Shown in pieces: positions 12,701 through 21,475 of a DNA stretch of 64,000 nucleotides (the first letter of the stretch is position 1; the number at the start of each line of letters is the position of its first letter). The DNA comes from Ovis canadensis (lineage: Eukaryota; Chordata; Mammalia; Artiodactyla; Bovidae): the NCBI RefSeq assembly GCF_042477335.2, contig NC_091256.1:33944001-34008000 (forward strand), in the 5' to 3' direction. The translations under genes and the position numbers were made by a program. A model generated the notes under the pieces. It saw only the letters and a list, made by a program, of their open reading frames with translations, did not search any database and was not told where the DNA came from.

Positions 12701-12916
12701 GTAGGTGGCGCCCAGCCCCCCGCGGGGGCGCCGGGCGATGTAGCCAGCGCTCAGCCCCACGCACAGCGAGATCAGGTCCGAGAGCATGTTGAAGGAGTCG
12801 GACAGAAGCGCGATGGAGTTGCCCAGGTAGCCAGACACCAGCTCCGCCACGAAGAAGGCGACGGTGAGCACGAGCATGAAGAGCAGGCGGCACGTCTTGC
12901 CGGAGTAGCGGCCCAT
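277..12916 (-). CDS. SLC30A10: SLC30A10 (ZnT10), whole coding region in four exons
   Basis: SLC30A10 is a cation-diffusion-facilitator exporter of the ZnT family. In mammals it mainly exports manganese from the cytosol at the plasma membrane and endosome/Golgi. The four exons (649, 78, 240 and 500 nt) join in frame to 488 residues, against about 485 in human. TM1 is at about 10-30, TM2 36-56, TM3 81-101, TM4 115-134, a cytosolic loop at 135-242, TM5 243-266 and TM6 285-302, followed by a cytosolic C-terminal domain. The ZnT10-type metal-site residues are visible: N43 and D47 in TM2 (Asn replaces the usual His) and H247 and D251 in TM5. All three introns have GT-AG borders. The start Met is the one that opens the conserved family N-terminus (MGRYSGKT). 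The open frame upstream of it is GC-rich and not conserved. No frameshift or stop was seen, so the gene looks functional. Confidence 0.96.
1580..1840 (+). mobile_element. MIR SINE
   Basis: This is an old mammal-wide tRNA-derived SINE. The core resembling CCTCAGTTTCC, the 'tacctcataggatt' stretch and the 'tcagtgccat...gttgctattgtt' end match MIR in the sense direction, with considerable decay. Confidence 0.7.
1893..2004 (-). mobile_element. Bov-tA SINE, partial
   Basis: The plus strand reads the reverse of a ruminant Bov-tA element: 'gaaagtcactcagtcatgtcc', then 'gaatactggagtgg', then 'cttctccaggg'. The tRNA-like head is missing. (TA)-rich sequence borders it. Confidence 0.8.
2073..2149. mobile_element. 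Short mariner-type MITE with inverted termini
   Basis: About 77 bp with near-palindromic ends: 'ttgagttggccaaaagttc' on the left and 'gaactttttggtcaacccaa' on the right. It resembles the non-autonomous Tc1/mariner elements common in bovid genomes. A TA target dinucleotide follows the right end. It has no coding capacity. Confidence 0.7.
3153..3392 (-). CDS. SLC30A10: SLC30A10 exon 3 (TM5-TM6)
   Basis: This 240-nt exon covers residues 243-323. It carries TM5 with the second half of the metal site (H247, D251 in HVMGD), the short loop with CNWQCYIDP, and TM6. It ends NMEEL plus one base before the donor GTAAGT. The acceptor tract reads tttctttctcccctgcag. The phases (2 nt in, 1 nt out) fit its neighbours. 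Confidence 0.96.
3944..4156 (-). mobile_element. Bov-tA SINE, full-length antisense
   Basis: About 210 bp running from the BovB-derived tail ('gactctttgcgatcccatgg') to the tRNA-derived head ('ctgagccaccagggaagcc'). It lies in the sense orientation relative to SLC30A10 transcription. Confidence 0.9.
5190..5400 (-). mobile_element. MIR SINE
   Basis: The plus strand shows 'caaatgaggaaactgaagc', 'gtgacttatccaagatcacac' and 'agctaaaacg', the antisense of the MIR core. Confidence 0.75.
6255..6440 (-). mobile_element. MIR SINE
   Basis: 'gataaggaaactgaaactc' and 'gcccaaggtcacccagctag' on the plus strand are the antisense MIR core; the flanks are decayed. Confidence 0.7.
6594..6792 (+). mobile_element. 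Bov-tA SINE
   Basis: Complete from the tRNA-like head ('ccctggtggctcagacgg', then a B-box-like 'ggttcgatccc') to the BovB-derived tail ('gagtcggacacaactgagc'). Confidence 0.9.
7022..7178 (+). mobile_element. Bov-tA SINE, 5'-truncated
   Basis: Starts within the tRNA-like head ('atgcaggagaggtgggttcg') and runs to the tail ('gtcggacatgactgagc'). The first part of the head is replaced by a C-rich stretch. Confidence 0.85.
7836..7936 (+). mobile_element. L1 3' end
   Basis: Contains the ruminant L1 tail pattern: 'gaggggatatatgtatac', 'cagcagaagtcaacacaac', 'attgtaaagcaattatactcc', ending A-rich. Confidence 0.75.
8245..8712 (+). mobile_element. Old L1 3' fragment
   Basis: Resembles the mammalian L1 3' UTR: 'cctaaatgtccattaacc', 'aacattcaacaatatggatg', and an end rich in 'ttgagtaaaattttt'. 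It contains a G-rich insert (gggggg) typical of L1 3' UTRs. No coding capacity. Confidence 0.6.
9330..9530 (-). mobile_element. MIR SINE
   Basis: Antisense MIR core around 'caaccccatgaaatgggtac' and 'tcctcattttaaagatgatgg', ending near 'ccaaacccaggcagcttgagc'. Confidence 0.7.
9770..10206 (+). mobile_element. L1 3' UTR fragment
   Basis: Matches the L1MA/L1MB-like tail: 'ggtggttgacagaggtggtgg', 'catggtgattataattcataa', 'atatctgaaactaatgttatat', 'tcaattaaaaaag'. Confidence 0.7.
10639..10828 (+). mobile_element. Bov-tA SINE
   Basis: Diverged head ('tttcctggtaactcac') and clear body ('aggaatggcaacccactcc', 'gccaagagtcaacacaattg'). Confidence 0.85.
11561..11638 (-). CDS. SLC30A10: SLC30A10 exon 2 (cytosolic loop)
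   Basis: A 78-nt exon encoding residues 217-243 (with SLNTQNEPEETMKKEKKSEA, then LNIR), the charged end of the loop between TM4 and TM5. The acceptor AG is at 11,639-11,640 and the donor GTAGGG follows at 11,560. It is phase 1 at both ends. Any first exon that ends in phase 1 could therefore splice to it in frame, which matters for the exon at 31,214-31,664. Confidence 0.93.
11639..12267 (-). other. SLC30A10 intron 1 (629 bp)
   Basis: A short intron with donor GTGCCT at 12,262-12,267. It contains an oligo-A run on the plus strand (around 11,853-11,870). No other recognised element. Confidence 0.85.
12268..12916 (-). CDS. SLC30A10: SLC30A10 exon 1 (N-terminus, TM1-TM4)
   Basis: Encodes residues 1-216 plus one base. 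It has the conserved opening MGRYSGKTCRLLFML, TM2 with LLSDSFNMLSDLISL (N43, D47), and TM3 and TM4. A cytosolic loop follows that starts CCGRRRRQ and carries seven glutamines. It ends at GATVFSNVAG with the donor GTGCCT. The ATG sits in a purine(-3)/G(+4) Kozak context. The exon is strongly GC-rich, which creates long meaningless open frames on the opposite strand. Confidence 0.96.
12449..12469 (-). repeat. (CAG)7 polyglutamine tract in SLC30A10 exon 1
   Basis: Seven uninterrupted CAG codons on the coding strand (Q150-Q156), directly after four arginines (R146-R149). The human protein, as I recall it, has an interrupted Q/R stretch here. It lies in the cytosolic TM4-TM5 loop. Confidence 0.95.
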
Positions 12917-13200
12917 CCCGGCCCGGCCGGACGCCCCGCGCCGCCGCCGCCGCCGCCACAGGTGGGGCGCGACGGCCTGGACTCCGCGGTGCCCCGGTCC
13001 CCGCCTCCCGGGCCGCCCTGCCCGCCGGCGCCCGGGGCTTCTTATAAGGCGGAGGCGGAGGCCGGCGGCCCCAGTCCCCGCACGGCCAGAGTCTAAAGGA
13101 GGGGCCAGGCGGGACCTTCCGCCGCCTCCCCGGCCCCCGCCCCTCCCGCGCGGCTCGGCCTCACTTGGCACGTGGCCACCGGCCAGTGTCTGTGCTCCTA
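12917..13200 (-). promoter_or_regulatory. SLC30A10 promoter / CpG-rich region
   Basis: Together with exon 1 this is the only strongly CpG-dense block in the window. A TATA-like GCCTTATAAG reads on the minus strand at 13,041-13,050, about 125 nt above the start codon. That would place initiation near 13,010-13,020 and give a 5' UTR of about 100 nt. Exact initiation is inferred. Confidence 0.6.
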
Positions 13201-14219
13201 AGAACGGAAGTGGGCAGAGAGGGGAGCTGCCCGAAAGAGAGGGCTTGCCTGCATGGCACTCGTTACAGACACCCCCTAAGCAGCTGCGGGGTTCACCCGA
13301 CGACCCGCTTCTGAAGTCCCTCGGATCACCCGGGCCATGACGGTTGACTCAGGGATAAGGACCTTGACTGCTGCGGGGTGTGTGCTCAGTGGTGGACGTG
13401 AGCACCTTCGCGTACGTGCCCAGACACAGATTCATTCCCCACTAACCTGGGAGCACCGACCTGTCCCCCACTGCCCTTCCAGTGCTTCCTGCCTTGCACT
13501 GCTAAAGTCTGCGCTGACTCGGAGCTCCCACTCCACTGCCACCGTAGTAGAGCTATTTTATTCCTCTCTTCTTGTTCACAGCCTTCTTAAAGGGCATGCT
13601 GTCGCTTCTGTCACCCCTTCATGGCCCAGCATCTTCCCTGTCACCCTTGAGGATCTTGGCTCACAAGGCGGCCTTCCAGAGAAGAGCCGCAGGCAGCCCT
13701 GGGGGAGAGCGCAGATTGGACTTCTGTGGATCCTGCCCTCCCACCCAGAGCTCAGCAAGGCAGTTTCTTTGCAGTAGGTGCAGGTCCCTGGACCACCAAA
13801 GAAGCCAAGGTCGGCCCCCTCTGTACTTGTCCCGTTCTCCGTTGGAGAGAGTATCTCCTCACCCCAGTGGGTCCCTCCCAACATGACCTGATGTTTAAGA
13901 GTTCAGTGACTGACCTACATGAAGACTTATTCCAAATAGAGCCTTTCTGTTGACAACAGGCTGTAGTCCAAGTGAACAAGCCCAGAAGAGGGCTGTCTTC
14001 TGGACTCCAGGAGAAACCAAGGATAGGTGTCCTGGAAAAAGGGTGTTTGCTCCTGGTCAGTTCAGGGAGTGGGGTAAGGGGAACCCTTGCAGGTTTCCTT
14101 TATTGGTTTGTTTCAGTGTTATACCTTTGTCTCATTCTGAAAAAGATCTGAGGGTGAAGTCTGATGATCGCTCTTCTCCCTCCCCCATTCCCCAACTCCT
14201 GAACTTTAACCATTGATAA
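13201..14219. other. Non-repetitive flank upstream of SLC30A10
   Basis: No recognised coding exon or repeat. Open frames here on both strands lack similarity to anything I know and are treated as chance. Confidence 0.5.
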
Positions 14220-14257
14220 ACACACACACACACACATACACACACACACACACACAC
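14220..14257. repeat. (CA)n microsatellite
   Basis: About 19 CA units with one interruption (cataca). Confidence 0.97.
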
Positions 14258-14403
14258 GTCTGGTTTTGGCTTGCTGCTGCTGCTAAGTTACTTGGAAATG
14301 AATAAAAATGTCTCACTCCACAAAAGCCACAGAATCCATTCACGGAACATTCTAATCCTAGTTCCATCCATTGCCTTAGCCTTGTAAATCATGATCCTGT
14401 CTG

Positions 14404-14602
14404 TTAATGGGCTCAGACGGTAAAGCGTCTGTCTATGATGCGGGAGACCCAGGTTCGATCCCTGGGTTGGGAAGATCCCTTGGAGAAGGAAATGGCAATC
14501 CACTCCAGTACTATTGCCTGGAAAATCTCATGGACAGAGGAACCTGGTAGGCTATAGTCCATGGGGTCGCAAAGAGTCAGACACGACTGAGCGACTTCAC
14601 GT
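14404..14602 (+). mobile_element. Bov-tA SINE
   Basis: Near full length: 'gggctcagacggtaaagcg', 'ccaggttcgatccctgggtt' and the tail 'cagacacgactgagcgac'. Confidence 0.9.
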
Positions 14603-14849
14603 TCACGAGGGGCCTTAAAAAGCATGCAAAAACCTCCTGAATCTGAGCATTCCACCTAATATCAGGTGAGCCTTGAAATTCTAAATTTGGGGAGACTATT
14701 ATGCGTTCCTTTCCCACCTCCAGGAAAATATCACTACATTGAGAACTGAGGAAATTGTTCTTTCAAAGTCTTCTCTAAAAATTAATATTAAAATGATCAA
14801 GAACTTAAAAGCAGTTAGGAGATACAGGCCAATGAAAGTTTTGAAGCTG

Positions 14850-15033
14850 AGTAGCCTCACACAAGTTCTTTAATTGTCCGGGCCAGTTTTAACTACTGTA
14901 AACAGGGAATAATAACAGTGTATTCTCATCAGGTTATGAGGATTGAATGGGTTAGTAGGTATAAAGTGACTATAACAGTGATATTGTAACAAATTATAAC
15001 AGCAAGCAGTCAATAAATGTTAGCTGCTGATTT
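14850..15033 (+). mobile_element. MIR SINE
   Basis: Sense MIR pattern: 'aacagggaataataacag', 'gaggattgaatgggttag', 'caataaatgttagctgctg'. Confidence 0.65.
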
Positions 15034-15134
15034 TAAAAAAAAAAAAAGCAGACAGGAAGAGAAAGAAGGTACGGAGTGAGGAAGAAGAAACTGGACAAGA
15101 GGAGTGAAGAGTGAAGTGATCCAGAGGGCCACAC

Positions 15135-16391
15135 TCAGCTCAGTTTAGTTTGGTTGCTCAGTCCTCTCCGACTCTTTGTGACCCGATGGATTGCAGTACA
15201 CCAGGCTTCCCTGTCCATCACCAATTCCCAGAGCTTGCTCAAACGCATGTCCATCAAGTTGCTGATGCCATCCAACCATCTTATCCTATGCTGTCCCCTT
15301 CTCCTCCTGCCTTCAATCTTGCCAGCATCAGGGTCTTTTCCAATGAGTCAGTTCTTCACATCAGGTGGCCAAAGTATTGGCATTTCAGCTTCACCGTCAG
15401 TCCTTCCAATGAATGCTCAGGACTGATTTCCTTTAAGATTGACTGGTTTGATCTCCCTGCTGTCCAAGGGACTCTCAAGAGTCTTGTCCAACACCACAGT
15501 TTAAAAGCATCAATTCTTCGGCGCTCAGCTTTCTTTACAGTCCAACTCTCACATCCATACATGACTACTGGAAAAATCATAGCTTTGACTAGACGGACCT
15601 TTCTCAGCCAAGTAATGTCTCTGCTTTTTAATATGCTGTCTAGGTGTGTCATAGCTTTTCTTCCAAGCAAGCAAGTTTTTCTTCTGTCTTTTCATTTCAT
15701 GGCTGCAGTCACCATTTGCAGTGATTTTGGAGCCCCCCAAAATAAAGTCTGTCACTGTTTCCATTGTATCCCCATATTTGCCATGAAGTGATGGAACCTG
15801 ATACCATGATCTTAGTTTTTTGAATGTTGACTTTTAAGCCAACTTTTTCACTCTCCTCTTTCACTTTCATCAAGAGGCTTTTAAGTTCTTCTTTGCTTTC
15901 TGCCATAAGGATCATGTCATTTGCACATCTGAGGTTATTGATATTTCTCCCAACAATCTTGATTCCAGCTTGTGTTTCATCCAGGCCAGCATTTTCCATG
16001 ATTTACTCTGCATATAAGTTAAATAAGCAGGGTGACAATATACAGCCTTGATGTACTGCTTTCCCAATTTGGAACCATCCTGTTGTTCCATGTCTGGTTC
16101 TAACTGCCGCTTCTTGACCTGCATACAGATTTCTCAGGAGGCAGGTAAGGTGGTCTGGTATTCCCATCTCTTTAAGAACTTTCCACAGTTTGTTGTGATC
16201 CACACAGTCAAAGGCTTTGGCATAGTCAATAAAGCAGAAATAGATGTTTTTCTGGAACTCTCTTGCTTTTTAAACGATCCAGTGGATGTCGGCAATTTGA
16301 TCTCTTGTTCCTCTGCCTTTCCTAAATCTAGCTTGAACATCTGGAAGTTCACGGTTCACGTACAATTCCTGGCTTGGAGAATTTTGAGCAT
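15135..16391 (-). mobile_element. BovB (RTE LINE) 3' part with reverse-transcriptase remnant
   Basis: About 1.26 kb of BovB in antisense. Minus-strand translations in broken frames show the RT palm region (KAVHQGCILSPCLFNLYAE, about 16,003-16,060), the active-site segment and ESKEELKSLLMK (about 15,870-15,930). The C-terminal signature FPVVMYGCESWTVKKAERR lies around 15,510-15,580. The element ends in the (CTGAA)n-like tail at the left. The catalytic tyrosine-aspartate motif has decayed to C-A-N-D, and several frameshifts are present, so it is inactive. Confidence 0.9.
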
Positions 16392-16982
16392 ATTCTCATA
16401 TGAGAATGTGAGCCTATGAGAATTGAGAGTATACTGGCATAGGTATTAGTAACACAGCACATGTAACAGAATCACTAACTGAGGCATACTCTAATTTGAG
16501 AAGAGTGATGCCCAAGTAGTGCAGACTGTGAGCCCCCTGAGACATGTAATCTATGAGAGCAAGTCAAGGAGTCAACACAAAAGAAAGAGGCCTTTTGGAG
16601 ATAACTTGACAGCACTAACACAGACCCCGCTGACTGCACTTCTCTGCCATTCACAACTACAAGAAAAGCGTTAGAGCAGCAGGACTATCTCACTTGTGCC
16701 TGCTGCCCAGCCATTCCCCTAACCAAAGGAAGATAAGAAGAATTATGTCATTGCCCCAGAGGGCAATCAACGGAACCTGAAAGCCAGCGACTAAGTAAGC
16801 ATAGGCGGGAGCTGTAGTGCCCTGCCCAGGGCCTAGTTCCTGACTTGAAGAAAGGCTAAAGGCTAAGGGTACCAACCAAAAGCACTTAGGAAAATGTTTT
16901 GACTAAATAACCATAACTACATATATATATGTATGTATTTGTATATATACACATATAGTTGTATGTACACATATATAGTTGT
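16392..16982. other. Unassigned non-coding sequence
   Basis: No gene recognised. Ends in a TA-rich run (about 16,921-16,980, 'atatatatgtatgt' type). Confidence 0.5.
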
Positions 16983-17125
16983 GTTGTTGTTTAGTCACTA
17001 ACTAAACAACTCCTTGCAACCCCATGGACTGCAGCACTCCAGGCTTCCCTATCCTTCACTAACTCCTGGAGTTTGCTCAAACTCACTTCCATTGAGTCAG
17101 TGACGCTATTCAACCATTTCATAGT
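16983..17125 (-). mobile_element. BovB 3'-end fragment
   Basis: Antisense BovB tail: 'ccttgcaaccccatggactg', 'ctcctggagtttgctcaaac', 'cattgagtcagtgacgc'. Confidence 0.75.
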
Positions 17126-17151
17126 TGTGTGCATGTATACATATATAAGAG

Positions 17152-17462
17152 GCTTCCCAGGTGAAGCTAGTGGTAAAGAACCTGCCTGCCAATGCAGGAG
17201 ATGCCAGAGATGTAGGTTCACTCCCTGGATCAGGAAGGTCCCCTGGGAGGGCACCAATTCACTCCAGTATTCTTGCCTGGAGAATTCCATGGACAGAGGA
17301 GCTTGGATGCCAGAGATGTAGGTTCACTCCCTGGATCAGGAAGGTCCCCTGGGAGGGCACCAATTCACTCCAGTATTCTTGCCTGGAGAATTCCATGGAC
17401 AGAGGAGCTTGGCGGGCTACAGTCCATGGGTCACATACAGTCAGACATGACTGAAGCGACTT
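17152..17462 (+). mobile_element. Bov-tA SINE with an internal duplication
   Basis: The head is 'ggcttcccaggtgaagctag' and the tail 'gtcagacatgactgaagcg'. The element is about 100 bp longer than its relatives because an internal block is present twice (see the separate repeat entry). Confidence 0.9.
17201..17412 (+). repeat. Exact 106-bp direct tandem duplication
   Basis: Copies at 17,201-17,306 and 17,307-17,412 are identical by eye. Each starts 'atgccagagatgtaggttca' and ends 'gacagaggagcttgg'. The duplication lies wholly inside a Bov-tA SINE. Confidence 0.95.
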
Positions 17463-17688
17463 AGCATGCCTGCACGCACGCATACATATATATAGTTGGT
17501 GTCTGGGTATATATACAAAAACATCTATATGTATGTAGGTTATATATAATCTAAGTTAATCGCCAAAAATTTAGACTGTATCTTACAGTTATTATAAATT
17601 ATGAGGTTTCAGTAGTTTTGTTCATTGAGTTCTGATTCTCTGCCGGACCCTGTGCTGAGCACTTTATAGTCATTATCTCACTTCATCT

Positions 17689-17822
17689 TTGGAGAAGGAA
17701 ATGGCAACCCACTCCGGTACTCTTGCCTGGAAAATCCCATGGATGATGGAGAAGCCTGTAGGCTACAGTCTATGGAGTCGCAAAGAGTCGGACACGACTG
17801 CGCGACTTCACTTTCACTTTTT
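17689..17822 (+). mobile_element. Bov-tA SINE, 5'-truncated
   Basis: Body and tail only: 'ggaaatggcaacccactccg' to 'gtcggacacgactgcgcgac', then 'ttcactttcactttttcac'. Confidence 0.85.
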
Positions 17823-17855
17823 CACCTCATCGTCATAAGAGCCCCATATAATAAG

Positions 17856-18105
17856 TACAGGCAGACTTCAGAGATACTGCAGATTTGGTTCCAGCCCATC
17901 TCAATAAAGTGAATATCACATAAAGCGAATCACAGGAGCTTCGGGTTTCCCAGTGCATTTGAAAGTTATGTTTAAACTGTACTGTAGTCTGTAAAGTTTG
18001 CAATAGCATTATGTCTAAAAAAAAGTACATACTTTGATTAAAAATACTTATTGCTAAAAAATTATAATCATCACCTGAGCCTTTACTGAGTCATGGTAGT
18101 AACAT
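17856..18105. mobile_element. Tigger-like (pogo) DNA transposon fragment
   Basis: Contains the end pattern of Tigger-type elements: 'caggcagacttcagagatac', 'ggttccagcccatctcaataa', 'ggtttcccagtgcatttg', 'gcaatagcattatgtctaa'. Subfamily assigned from memory; no transposase frame. Confidence 0.6.
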
Positions 18106-19329
18106 AAAGATCATTAATCACAGATCACGAAAACAAATACAATAGTTACGAAAAAACTTGAAACACCTTGAGACTTTCCATAATGTAACACAAAGACAAA
18201 AAGTGAGCAAATGCCCTTGGAAAAATGGCCCCAATAGACTTCCTTCAATGCAGGATTGCCACCAACCTTTGATTTGTAAAATACACAGTATCTGTCTTCC
18301 AAGCGCAATTAATCGAAGAACAATAAAATAAGCAATATTTTATGCAAATACATGTCTGCATTTACTTTGTAAGTCAGGAACCTAAAGCCCTAAAGATTTT
18401 AAGATTTTAGTAACATCTTATGGTAAAACACAATAATTTGTTAGCCAACCCAATAAAGTGCCTAAGATCGCACAATCTGTAAATGATATAATAGAAATAC
18501 TGTCTAGGCATCAAACTCTTCAGTGTACTTTGCCCCTACATTATACTAATTTCATTATTCTTAACATTTCTTTTGTTCTAAACAAATGAAAGAACTTTTT
18601 TTTTAAGTTCATCATCTACTGGTACAGAACTCGATGTGCTACACACAATTCGTAAAGTCTGATTATGACACCCTAAATTCTTCTACATTGGTGCTTATCT
18701 CAGAAACTAAAAAGACTAATTTTTTAGAAATTGAAAAGCAGCTGTTGTTGTTTTCATTTTTCAGTTCTCTTTGACAAGAGAAGATGCTTCCTTCAGAGAA
18801 AAGAGCAGACATCTTGTCCAAGGCACCAAATTCTTACTCAAAAGAAGAGGTGGCTCTTTTTCTGCACTGCCCCTGTCTTCAGACTGCAAATACATCATCA
18901 AAGGATGGCCCTTTCTCATCATCAGCCCAGCTCCAAACATGCTGAGCACATTACAAACATGATGACTTTTCAAAAGGAAATTGCTTCTCCAGGTAGCTGA
19001 GGAATCTTATGTACAAATCAGTTCTTCATTGATAAATTTATATAATATGTATATTTGTAACACTTCATAACTCAAAGGTATTTTTTGTACCCAAAAGTAT
19101 GTATTTCTCTTTCGTGAAGATTTTTAGAATACATTAAAACTTAAAAGATGCTTTAATTGAGGTGACTTTTTTTAAATAATAAAGGCATGAGACAAAAAAA
19201 GATAAAAATTAGGTAGTGGTCCACAGGACTTTGGGCTGTTAATAGAGAGAAACTGTCAACATTTGCATTATAGCCCATGAGAAGGAGGCAGCTCTGATAT
19301 GAACTTAGAGCTGTGCCATTAGCCTGTCG
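18106..19329. other. Unassigned AT-rich sequence
   Basis: No coding exon, RNA gene or clear repeat seen on either strand. Confidence 0.5.
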
Positions 19330-19475
19330 TGCAGAAGGAAATGGCAACCCACTCCAGTATTCTTGCCTGGAGAATGGACAGAGGTGTCTGGTGGGCTACA
19401 GTCCATGGGTTGTAGTTGGAAACGACTACACAATTGGACACGCAAAAAGTTGGACATGACTCAGCGACTTAACAC
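19330..19475 (+). mobile_element. Bov-tA SINE, 5'-truncated
   Basis: 'aaatggcaacccactccag' to 'gttggacatgactcagcgac', with a small insertion near the end and an A/C-rich tail. Confidence 0.85.
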
Positions 19476-19917
19476 ACACAAACACACACTGGCTCAAGAG
19501 TGAGCCAGGCAAGGATTTTGACCTTGCAAATCAAAGCTGCTTATCACCTATGACTGTTATTATAGATACAGGGATATTCTAATGGGCCTCCGCAACCATT
19601 AGTTTTTAAGACTGTTTTTACTTATGCTTCAGTCTTATTGTGCAAAGAAAGTGGGAGAGAGAGTAGTTTGCTCTCAGAAACCACAGGGAAATTGCACCAG
19701 AGGGAGAGCTTTTTTCAGGCTAGAAAAATGCAAAGAAGAAGAGGAGATGCATATCTATCTAAATATACTTAGAGGGGATTAGATTAGATCAGACTGGGAA
19801 CTGGGAACCAAAGATATCTTTCAGAGACAGGAAGGCAAGACACCGGATGGCTGATTGGCATCGAGGAATGCACCTCACCAGCCCCAGAGGGAACCAGAGG
19901 CAGGGAGCTATTCAAAG

Positions 19918-20200
19918 TCATCCTTAGAATGGACTTATGGTTGCCAAGGCTGAGGAGTGGGATAGATTGGAAGTTTGGGTTAGCAGACACAAACTATTAC
20001 ATATGAGAAGGATAAACGACAAGGTCTTACTGGGTAGCAAAGGGAAATATATCTGATATCCTGTGACAAGCCATCATGGAAAAGAATATGAAAAAAGAAT
20101 GTATGTATATGTATAACTAATCACTTTGCTGTGCGGTAGAAATTAACACAATATTGTAAATCAATTGTACTTCAATAAAATAAATTTTTTTAAATTAAAA
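19918..20200 (+). mobile_element. L1 3' UTR fragment
   Basis: 'ttatggttgccaaggctgagg', 'gtttgggttagcagac', 'ggaaaagaatatgaaaaaag', 'caattgtacttcaataaaat': the ruminant L1 tail, in order. Confidence 0.75.
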
Positions 20201-21101
20201 AATAGAAGTCTAGTAAAAAAAAAAAAAGTCATCCTCTTAAAGCTGCTGTACCATCTGAAACAAAAGCAACTGGGAAATCCAGGAGTTATCCTATGTCCAT
20301 CCCATTGTCATGTGCTGGGGATGTGGAGGGCAAGCCCTTTCTTTGTTTCTTTAGTTCGTAGATCTTCAGATGGAGGAGAGGATACCTAAAAAGCACCTGA
20401 GGAGCCTCACTTGCCCTCACCTTGAGTAAGAGCCTGAACATGAAGTGGTTGTTCCATGGGATAAGACGGTAAGGCTCTGGGGAGCAGTGAGTGATTTTGC
20501 GTATAGAACTGATATGAACTGTAGTTGGAGGGCAGACTCTACAGAGCATTTTTTCCAAAGATGGCCACAACATTATCTCCCATTCAACATGTTTCCTCAT
20601 AGGCAGGCCTTGACGCTCCTTCCATTCAGAAACAGGTCTGAGGGCTTGACACTCCTTCCATCTTCTCACTTGCTTGTATCTCATACCATCTGAGTTTGGG
20701 CCAGAAAAGGCAGTGAGGTGTCTACCTCATTTGATAGGACACTCATGTTTGAAACCTGAGCCACCACAGACGATGTCTTGAGGCAATGCTCTGTGAGGAA
20801 ACCAAGCCACACAGCGAGGGCTTCTGTCGGTGGTCCAGGAAGCAGTCGCTTCAGCCCAAGAGCCAGACATAGGGTGATGCAGTCTCCGTCCATCACCTTG
20901 CTACCCCTCAGCCTTAGCGTCTTCCCAGCTGAGGCCTCAGACAAGCTGTTCCCACTGTGTCTTCTCCCAGGACCTGCCCAGAGAATCCTGAGTATAGTAT
21001 CATCGGATGACTGTTGTTTTACACCACTATTTGTGATGGTTTGTTACACAGTTAAGTAGAACAAGGAACCACCATATAAAGATTGGCTATACAAAATTTC
21101 T

Positions 21102-21223
21102 GGACGTGAGTCTGAGTGAACTCCGGGAGTTGGTGATGGACAGGGAGGCCTGGCGTGCTGCGATTCATGGGGTCGCAAAGAGTCGGACACGACTGAGCAA
21201 CTGAACTGAACTGAACTGAACTG
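21102..21223 (+). mobile_element. Very short BovB 3' end with intact target-site duplication
   Basis: A 122-bp insertion of the BovB terminus ('gagtctgagtgaactccggg' to a (ctgaa)n end). It is flanked by a perfect 13-bp direct repeat, atacaaaatttct, at 21,089-21,101 and 21,224-21,236. Confidence 0.92.
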
Positions 21224-21302
21224 ATACAAAATTTCTATATAATCTGGAGCTATTTGAAAGGAGAAAGGAGGAAGTTAGCATAGAATATTTAAGGTATTAT
21301 TG

Positions 21303-21475
21303 GGCCTCCCTGGTGGCTCAGATGGTCCAGAATCTGCCTACAGTGCAGGAGACCCAGGTTCGATCCCTGGTTTGGGAAGATCCCTGAGAGAAGGGAATGG
21401 CTCCCGACTCCAGTATTCCTGCCTGGAGAACTCCGTGGCCAGAGGAGCCTGACGGGCTACACTCCATGGGGTCTA
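21303..21475 (+). mobile_element. Bov-tA SINE, 3'-shortened
   Basis: 'cctccctggtggctcagatgg' head and 'ggttcgatccctggtttggg', ending near 'cactccatggggtc'. Confidence 0.88.

Noticed and set aside
12374..13096. A 240-codon open frame on the plus strand across SLC30A10 exon 1 and promoter
   Set aside because: It is the antisense shadow of a very GC-rich exon. The minus-strand protein is clearly the conserved one, and the plus-strand peptide is Gly/Ala/His/Glu-rich with no family features.
12917..13171. In-frame extension upstream of the SLC30A10 start codon
   Set aside because: The extension is Arg/Gly-rich, runs through the TATA-like box and has no counterpart in the family. The conserved N-terminus begins at the Met at 12,916.
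15150..15791. A 213-codon plus-strand frame
   Set aside because: It is the reverse strand of the BovB element at 15,135-16,391, not a gene.
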